Assembly: GCA_017622155.1 (NCBI GenBank)
Contig: JAGARS010000239.1
Location: 1 to 7,187, forward strand
Direction: 5' to 3'
Length of the DNA stretch: 7,187 bases
From: Peptococcaceae bacterium
Lineage (GTDB): Bacteria > Bacillota > Peptococcia > Peptococcales > Peptococcaceae
Part shown: in pieces, positions 1-4,309 of the stretch
Numbering within the stretch: position 1 is the first letter of the stretch
Layout of the letters: every line of letters starts with the position of its first letter
Notes under the pieces: model-generated
The model's input: the letters and a program-made list of their open reading frames with translations, nothing else
What the model was told of the DNA's origin: nothing
Database searches by the model: none
Position numbers and translations under genes: made by a program

Positions 1-2
1 AT

Positions 3-1151
3 CCGGTATATACATTTATTGCGCCTAGCCAGCTGCATCGTTTTATAGAGCTTTTAAAAGCGTCTGGTATAGATTTGCGCGGCAAGTATGCTACTCAGAT
101 TACTACATCCAAACATTTTTATGATGTGACAGCGCATCGTTATATACAGGATAATTGTCAGGATATGGGCCTTAAATATATTCGCGGGTTGTCTGCTGAT
201 ATGGACGACCTGCTGACAGAACAGGGACAAAAAGAAGCGGGCGATTTTCTGCAGTATGTGACATGGTGTGTGGCGGAGGATGTGTATGAGCCATTTCCTG
301 CACCGGCGAAAGCGGCGAATTGTGTGCCGGTAGAAGTGCCTGCAGAGTCAGTGCAGCTAAAACAGCCCGGAGATGTGGTGATTATTACTGACTGTGAGGA
401 AGATAACACGCAGTTAAGAAATATGATAGCTCGTTTTCAGAGCAAATTAGGGATATCCAGCCGTGTGGTCAATATTCGTGAATATCCGATAAAAGGCGGA
501 TGTTTAGGGTGCTTTAATTGTGCAGTATCGGGAAAATGTATTTATACAGATGGGTTTGATGCGTTTCTGCGCAATCATATTCAAACAGCGGATGCTATGG
601 TGTTTGCATTTCGTATTAAAGATCATTCTATGGGGTCTGTGTTTAAGCAGTATAATGATCGTGAGTTCTGTAATGGGCATCGTACAGTTACAATGGGTAT
701 GCCGGTAGGCTATTTGATCAGTGGAAATTACAGCGAAGAGTATAATTTGCAGATGATTGTAGAGGCACGCAGTGAAGTGGGCGGCAGTTTCTTAGCCGGT
801 GTAGCAACCGATGAGTACAACCCGAATCAAGAAATTGATGCTATGGCAGCCAAATTGCAATATGCGCTCACACAAAAATATGCACAGCCGCAGAATTTTT
901 ATGGCGTCGGCGGGATGAAAATATTTCGGGACCTGATTTACTTGATGCAAGGTATGATGAAAGCGGACCATAAATTTTATAAAGCGCATGGTCAGTATGA
1001 TTTCCCGCAAAAGAAAAAAGGTATGGTAATAAAAATGTACTTGGTGGGTGCGCTGCTTTCCAATCCAAAACTTAAAGGCAAAATGGGAAATAAAATGAAT
1101 GAAGGCATGATTGCTCCATATAAAAAAGTGTTAGACAGTATCAAGAAATAA
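3..1151 (+). CDS. Tandem flavodoxin-like iron-sulfur flavoprotein / NAD(P)H-dependent oxidoreductase, 5' end missing
   Basis: The frame is open from base 3 to the TAA at 1149-1151, giving 382 visible residues. The TTG at 75 is internal, because homologous-looking sequence (PVYTFIAPSQLHRFIELLK) continues upstream to the window edge, so the true start is outside. The visible part begins in the second half of one flavodoxin-like NADPH-dependent FMN reductase fold. A second module of the same type starts at about residue 120 (VVIITDCEEDN). This module carries a compact cysteine cluster, C167-x2-C170-x2-C173-x5-C179, within the CX2CX2CX4-7C pattern known from iron-sulfur flavoproteins (Isf family), which bind a 4Fe-4S cluster beside FMN. 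It is probably a soluble, cytoplasmic electron-transfer flavoprotein. Substrate and partner cannot be read from sequence. No membrane segment or signal peptide is visible in the retained part. No hairpin terminator follows, so transcription may read into sigK 64 bases downstream. The family call is fairly secure; the physiological role is unknown. Confidence 0.75.
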   Translation, partial: PVYTFIAPSQLHRFIELLKASGIDLRGKYATQITTSKHFYDVTAHRYIQDNCQDMGLKYIRGLSADMDDLLTEQGQKEAGDFLQYVTWCVAEDVYEPFPAPAKAANCVPVEVPAESVQLKQPGDVVIITDCEEDNTQLRNMIARFQSKLGISSRVVNIREYPIKGGCLGCFNCAVSGKCIYTDGFDAFLRNHIQTADAMVFAFRIKDHSMGSVFKQYNDREFCNGHRTVTMGMPVGYLISGNYSEEYNLQMIVEARSEVGGSFLAGVATDEYNPNQEIDAMAAKLQYALTQKYAQPQNFYGVGGMKIFRDLIYLMQGMMKADHKFYKAHGQYDFPQKKKGMVIKMYLVGALLSNPKLKGKMGNKMNEGMIAPYKKVLDSIKK

Positions 1152-1154
1152 ACG

Positions 1155-1184
1155 GCATAATAGGACAGTGTTTATTCATACAGT
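1155..1184 (+). promoter_or_regulatory. Candidate sigma-E-type promoter of sigK
   Basis: The -10 element CATACAGT (1177-1184) matches the B. subtilis sigma-E consensus CATACANT exactly. GCATAAT (1155-1161) matches the -35 consensus KMATATT at 6 of 7 positions, with a 15-base spacer (consensus is about 14). Transcription would start near 1190-1192, about 25 bases before the TTG start of sigK and downstream of the alternative GTG at 1168, which that transcript could not use. In B. subtilis sigK is transcribed in the mother cell by sigma-E RNA polymerase, so location and motif agree. The match was made by eye; the start site is inferred. Confidence 0.6.
1161..1170 (+). promoter_or_regulatory. 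Possible SpoIIID binding site
   Basis: TAGGACAGTG matches the SpoIIID consensus WWRRACARNY at 9 of 10 positions; only the final pyrimidine differs. It lies in the spacer just after the -35 element of the candidate sigma-E promoter. SpoIIID is the mother-cell regulator needed with sigma-E for sigK transcription in B. subtilis. A short degenerate motif can occur by chance, so this rests mainly on position. Confidence 0.35.
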
Positions 1185-1201
1185 GAAAATAGCAAATAAA
1201 C

Positions 1202-1208
1202 AGGAGGG
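1202..1208 (+). promoter_or_regulatory. Ribosome binding site deciding the TTG start of sigK
   Basis: AGGAGGG lies 7 bases before the TTG at 1216-1218. The alternative in-frame GTG at 1168 has no purine-rich Shine-Dalgarno sequence in front of it and lies upstream of the inferred transcription start. This makes the TTG the preferred start and shortens the protein from 241 to 225 residues. Confidence 0.8.
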
Positions 1209-1215
1209 AAATATT

Positions 1216-1893
1216 TTGCTATTAGAACTGGTGAAACAGCTGGTATTTTTGACAGGCTATATCAGTCAAAATGCCTTTCCGCAGCCGTTGGAAGAAGCGG
1301 ACGAAGAAGAATGGATAAAACGTCTGCAGCAAGGTGATGCTGAGGCAAAAGAGATACTTATTCAGCACAATCTTCGTTTGGTAGCACACATTGCAAAGAA
1401 GTTTGACAATGTGGCGGAAGATCAGGAAGACTTGATTTCGATAGGCACAATTGGCTTGATTAAAGCAATCAATACGTTTAATCCGGACAAAAAAGCAAAG
1501 CTTGGAACTTACGCCGCCCGATGTGTAGAGAACGAGATTCTAATGCATATCAGAGCGCAGCGTAAACACAAATGTGAAATATCGCTTAATGAACCGATTG
1601 GTACGGACGCAGAGGGCAATCAGATTAGTTTGCGAGATGTGCTTGGCACAGAGGGTGATATGGTAGCAGAAGAGGTAGAACAGAATTGCGAGTACTTAAA
1701 TTTGCTGCGGCATATGCATTGTTTGACAGAGAGAGAACAAACTGTGATAACGATGCGATATGGGCTTGCAGGTGTTGAAGCCCTGACCCAAAAAGAGGTA
1801 GGCGAACAGCTTGGGGTATCGCGTTCATATGTAAGCCGTATTGAAAAGAAAGCGTTGGAAAAACTGATGAAAGCAATAAAATTGCGGGAATAA
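1216..1893 (+). CDS. sigK: RNA polymerase sporulation sigma factor sigma-K (pro-form)
   Basis: This 225-residue sigma-70 family protein directs late mother-cell gene expression during endospore formation. The N terminus, with KQLVFLTGY followed by NAFPQPL, aligns with the pro-sequence junction of B. subtilis pro-sigma-K, where SpoIVFB cuts before the Tyr. Here that predicts cleavage between Gly14 and Tyr15. Region 2 spans about residues 47-116, including HNLRLVAHIAKKF, the EDLISIGTIGLIKAI core-binding helix and TYAARCVENEILMHIR. Region 4 contains the helix-turn-helix at about 190-217 (LTQKEVGEQLGVSRSYVSRIEKKAL). The TTG start is chosen for its strong AGGAGGG; a GTG at 1168 would add 16 residues. 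The gene is continuous, with no skin-like insertion. A sigma-E-type promoter sits directly upstream. Sigma-E and the general sigma-70 family are the alternatives, but the NAFPQPL junction and the overall pattern favour sigma-K. Confidence 0.9.
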   Translation: MLLELVKQLVFLTGYISQNAFPQPLEEADEEEWIKRLQQGDAEAKEILIQHNLRLVAHIAKKFDNVAEDQEDLISIGTIGLIKAINTFNPDKKAKLGTYAARCVENEILMHIRAQRKHKCEISLNEPIGTDAEGNQISLRDVLGTEGDMVAEEVEQNCEYLNLLRHMHCLTEREQTVITMRYGLAGVEALTQKEVGEQLGVSRSYVSRIEKKALEKLMKAIKLRE

Positions 1894-1916
1894 TGCGGGA
1901 TTTCCTGAAATTCTCC

Positions 1917-1945
1917 TTGCGTTATGGAAAAATATATGATAAGAT
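1917..1945 (+). promoter_or_regulatory. Candidate housekeeping promoter of the rimP-nusA-infB operon
   Basis: An extended -10 (TG at 1937-1938, one base, then TAAGAT at 1940-1945) lies 17 bases after a poor -35 (TTGCGT at 1917-1922, only the TTG conserved). Transcription would start near 1952, giving a leader of about 140 bases that contains the hairpin at 1971-1996. A second, weaker -10-like hexamer, TATAAG at 2064-2069, has no convincing -35 and could be an alternative downstream start. Confidence 0.45.
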
Positions 1946-1970
1946 AAAAATAACCGAAGAAAATGTTGCC

Positions 1971-2004
1971 GAAAGAGTGGGATATCCCACTCTTTCTTGT
2001 TTAT
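1971..2004 (+). terminator. Hairpin terminator / probable attenuator in the rimP-nusA leader
   Basis: Bases 1971-1996 are a perfect 26-base palindrome. It folds as an 11-bp stem (GAAAGAGTGGG with CCCACTCTTTC) closed by an ATAT loop and is followed by an interrupted T-tract (TTGTTTAT). It lies 78 bases after the sigK stop and 98 bases before the rimP start. It can serve as the sigK terminator. It can also act as an attenuator for transcripts starting near 1952. In B. subtilis nusA is autoregulated by NusA-dependent termination in the leader of this same operon, and a broken T-tract is typical of NusA-dependent terminators. The hairpin is directly visible; the attenuation role is inferred. Confidence 0.75.
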
Positions 2005-2081
2005 CCGTTGCTTTTTAAGACAGAAATGAGCAGAGTTAAAGGTAATAAAACGATGTTTTTTAGTATAAGTTAAGTTGGAGT

Positions 2082-2089
2082 GGAGGTGA
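2082..2089 (+). promoter_or_regulatory. Ribosome binding site of rimP, deciding the ATG start
   Basis: GGAGGTGA, an 8-base match to the anti-Shine-Dalgarno, lies 5 bases before the ATG at 2095. The in-frame GTG at 2080 overlaps this element and has no binding site of its own, so the ATG is the start. Confidence 0.85.
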
Positions 2090-2094
2090 GACAG

Positions 2095-2556
2095 ATGGGA
2101 AAAATCGAAGATAAAATCTGGCAGATGGCTGAACCCCTGGTAGTGGAAAATGGCATGGAGCTGATTGAAGTAGAGTATGTAAAAGAGGGTGCCGAATGGT
2201 ATCTGCGTCTGTTTCTGGATAAAGACAGTGAAACCGGTATAGATCTTGATGACTGCGAGTTAATCAGTCGTGCGTTGAGTGATTTGCTTGAAGTAGAAGA
2301 TCCAATCACACAGGCATATCGGTTGGAAGTTTCTTCTCCTGGGATTGAACGTCCGTTAAAACGTACAAAAGATTTTGTTCGTTTTCAGGGGGAAAAGGTA
2401 CAGGTAAAAACATTTAGTGAAGTAGATGGCCGAAAACAGTTTATTGGAATTTTGGGAGAAACCACAGAAGAAATTGTTACAGTGGATGTAGATGGTACAA
2501 TCATTCAAATTCCAAGAGAAAAAGTGAGCAAGGCGAATCTGGTTTGGGAGTTTTAA
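2095..2556 (+). CDS. rimP: Ribosome maturation factor RimP
   Basis: This 153-residue protein is the usual size for the RimP (YlxS/YhbC) family, which binds the 30S subunit and helps its late maturation in the cytoplasm. The N-terminal alpha/beta domain spans about residues 1-75 ([38 protein letters not shown]). The family signature SSPGIERPL is at 80-88. An SH3-like C-terminal domain follows ([33 protein letters not shown]). It is the first gene of the operon and is separated by 18 bases from nusA, with which it is near-universally linked. The ATG is chosen over the upstream GTG at 2080 because the Shine-Dalgarno lies between them. Expression is probably controlled by the leader hairpin upstream. 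Confidence 0.95.
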   Translation: MGKIEDKIWQMAEPLVVENGMELIEVEYVKEGAEWYLRLFLDKDSETGIDLDDCELISRALSDLLEVEDPITQAYRLEVSSPGIERPLKRTKDFVRFQGEKVQVKTFSEVDGRKQFIGILGETTEEIVTVDVDGTIIQIPREKVSKANLVWEF

Positions 2557-2574
2557 TTAGGAGGAATAGGAAAA

Positions 2575-3675
2575 GTGAGTAATGAATTATTACAGGCGTT
2601 ACATGACCTGGGGAAAGAAAAGGGTATTGCACCGGAAGTGATTATGGAGGCCGTGGAAGCGGCACTGATTTCTGCGTATAAAAAGAATTTTGGTTCTACA
2701 CAGAATGTACAGGTATCTGTTGATCAGGTAACTGGTGATTTTCATGTATACACAATTTACAACGTAGTAGAAGTTGTGGAAAATGATAAAACCGAAATCT
2801 CTTTGGAAGATGCCCAGAAATTACTGCCTTCTTATGAAATTGGCGATATTGTTACTGAAGAAGTAACTCCTAGAAATTTTGGCCGTATTGCTGCGCAGAC
2901 AGCAAAACAGGTAGTGGTGCAGCGTCTGCGTGAAGCAGAAAGAGGCATGATTTACAGCGAATTCTCCGATAGAGAAAGCGATATTGTTACCGGTACAATT
3001 CAGCGTATTGAAAATCGCAACTGTTATATCGATTTAGGGAAAATTGAAGCAGTGCTGGGGCCTGGTGAACAGATTCCGGGTGAAGAATATGAAATGTTTG
3101 ATCGTGTAAAAACTTATGTTGTAGAAGTGCGTAAATCTGCAAAAGGGCCGCAGATTATGGTGTCTCGTACACATCCAGGGCTGTTGAAACGTCTGTTTGA
3201 ACTGGAAGTGCCTGAAATTCAGGAAGGTGTAGTAGAAATCAAATCTGTTGCCAGAGAAGCTGGTTCTCGTTCTAAGCTGAGTGTATATTCTCATGATGAA
3301 AATGTAGATTGCATTGGTGCATGTATCGGTGCAAAAGGCTCTCGTGTACAGGCTATTGTAGATGAACTGCGCGGCGAAAAAATTGATATTGTAAAATGGG
3401 ATGAAGATCCTGCGCTGTACATTGCCAGTGCATTGAGTCCGGCAAAAGTAGTAGATGTACAGATTAATGAAGAAGAAAAGAAAGCACGTGTTATTGTGCC
3501 GGATTACCAGCTGTCTTTAGCTATTGGGAAAGAAGGACAGAATGCGCGTCTGGCAGCGAAACTGACCGGTTGGAAAATTGATATCAAGAGCGAAACACAG
3601 GCACAGGAAGCCGGTATTGATTATGGTCAGAATGATGTATACGATGTATACGAAGAAGACTATCTGGAGGACTAA
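2575..3675 (+). CDS. nusA: Transcription termination/antitermination protein NusA
   Basis: This 366-residue NusA binds RNA polymerase at the RNA exit channel and modulates pausing, intrinsic termination and coupling to translation. The polymerase-binding N-terminal domain covers about residues 1-125. An S1 domain follows at about 133-200 ([18 protein letters not shown]), then two KH domains with the RNA-contacting loops GAKG at 252-255 and GKEG at 318-321. It ends in a short acidic, tyrosine-containing tail ([13 protein letters not shown]), part of which is encoded by a 9-base tandem repeat at 3634-3651. There are no C-terminal acidic repeat domains of the E. coli type, as expected for Bacillota (the B. 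subtilis protein is of similar size). The start is a GTG, 10 bases after AGGAGG (2559-2564). It probably autoregulates the operon through the leader hairpin. Confidence 0.97.
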   Translation: MSNELLQALHDLGKEKGIAPEVIMEAVEAALISAYKKNFGSTQNVQVSVDQVTGDFHVYTIYNVVEVVENDKTEISLEDAQKLLPSYEIGDIVTEEVTPRNFGRIAAQTAKQVVVQRLREAERGMIYSEFSDRESDIVTGTIQRIENRNCYIDLGKIEAVLGPGEQIPGEEYEMFDRVKTYVVEVRKSAKGPQIMVSRTHPGLLKRLFELEVPEIQEGVVEIKSVAREAGSRSKLSVYSHDENVDCIGACIGAKGSRVQAIVDELRGEKIDIVKWDEDPALYIASALSPAKVVDVQINEEEKKARVIVPDYQLSLAIGKEGQNARLAAKLTGWKIDIKSETQAQEAGIDYGQNDVYDVYEEDYLED

Positions 3676-3677
3676 TT

Positions 3678-3935
3678 ATGCCGAAAAGGATGCCGCAGAG
3701 AACTTGTATGGCATGCCAGGAAAAGAAAGATAAGCGGGATCTGGTGCGGATTGTGCGCTCTCCGGAGGGCGAAATTTCTGTTGACTTGACAGGAAAAAAA
3801 CCGGGCAGAGGTGCTTATATTTGTCCAAACCTGGAGTGCCTGAATAAAGTAATTAAAAGTAAACGGCTGGAACGTAGTCTGGAAACGGCTATTTCACAGG
3901 AAATATATGAATCGTTAAAGGAACAGCTGACATGA
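3678..3935 (+). CDS. rnpM: RNase P modulator RnpM (YlxR family)
   Basis: This 85-residue protein of the YlxR family (DUF448) has the family hallmarks: RTCMACQEKKDKRDLVRIVR at residues 8-27 and GRGAYIC at 43-49. B. subtilis YlxR, renamed RnpM, binds the RNase P RNA and modulates RNase P activity; a nucleic-acid-binding role is therefore expected here. Cysteines 10, 13, 49 and 54 form a CxxC plus Cx4C arrangement that could hold a metal, though this is not shown. The ATG lies 2 bases after the nusA stop, and its Shine-Dalgarno (TGGAGGA, 3665-3671) is inside the end of nusA, so translation is probably coupled. Its stop overlaps the start of ylxQ by 4 bases. Confidence 0.92.
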   Translation: MPKRMPQRTCMACQEKKDKRDLVRIVRSPEGEISVDLTGKKPGRGAYICPNLECLNKVIKSKRLERSLETAISQEIYESLKEQLT

Positions 3936-4240
3936 ACAAACAAGGGATTTTAACCATGTTGGGGTTTGCGCAGAAAGCAGGAAAACTGGCAGCGGGCGAA
4001 GCTGCGGTGGAAAATTTTCTGAAAAAGCAAAAAATCGTACTGATCGTGGTATCAGAAGAGATTTCTGAGAACAGAATGATATTCTGGAAGCGTCAGGCTG
4101 AATTTTACAATGTACCTCTGGTAACTGTAGATATCGAAAAAATTGATTTGGGCTGGGCAATCGGGAATTCGCCAAAGGCAGTTATCGGTATTATGGATCA
4201 GGGCATGGCCGATGCAGTACGAAAAAAGATAGCGGAATAA
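3932..4240 (+). CDS. ylxQ: L7Ae-family RNA-binding protein YlxQ
   Basis: This 102-residue protein belongs to the L7Ae/L30e/Gadd45 superfamily. The typical start is present (LGFAQKAGKLAAGEAAVENFL), followed by IVLIVVSEEISENR and the late segment LGWAIGNSPKAVIGIMDQGMADAV. B. subtilis YlxQ and its paralogue YbxF bind kink-turn RNA; the cellular target of YlxQ is not established. The ATG overlaps the rnpM stop (ATGA), and AAAGGA at 3917-3922 supplies a ribosome binding site 9 bases upstream, so the two genes are tightly coupled. A 69-base gap follows before infB, the largest gap inside the operon. Confidence 0.92.
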   Translation: MNKQGILTMLGFAQKAGKLAAGEAAVENFLKKQKIVLIVVSEEISENRMIFWKRQAEFYNVPLVTVDIEKIDLGWAIGNSPKAVIGIMDQGMADAVRKKIAE

Positions 4241-4245
4241 TAAAA

Positions 4246-4275
4246 TTGTAATACGAAATGATGATCAACTATAAT
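4246..4275 (+). promoter_or_regulatory. Candidate internal promoter for infB
   Basis: A perfect -10 hexamer TATAAT (4270-4275) lies 18 bases after TTGTAA (4246-4251, 4 of 6 matches to TTGACA). It sits in the 69-base gap between ylxQ and infB. Transcription would start near 4282, about 28 bases before the infB ATG, leaving a leader with a CCGATGG direct repeat split by one G. No terminator separates it from ylxQ, so it would add to, not replace, operon transcription. Confidence 0.5.
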
Positions 4276-4309
4276 CGACCGATGGGCCGATGGAAAGACG
4301 GGTGGTTTG

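Noticed and set aside
1168..1215. GTG at 1168 as the start of sigK
   Set aside because: It has no Shine-Dalgarno, lies upstream of the inferred sigma-E transcription start, and adds 16 residues not seen in sigma-K. The TTG at 1216 has AGGAGGG at 7 bases.
2064..2069. TATAAG as the main rimP promoter
   Set aside because: No acceptable -35 hexamer occurs 16-19 bases upstream; the extended -10 at 1937-1945 is better, so this is kept only as a remark.
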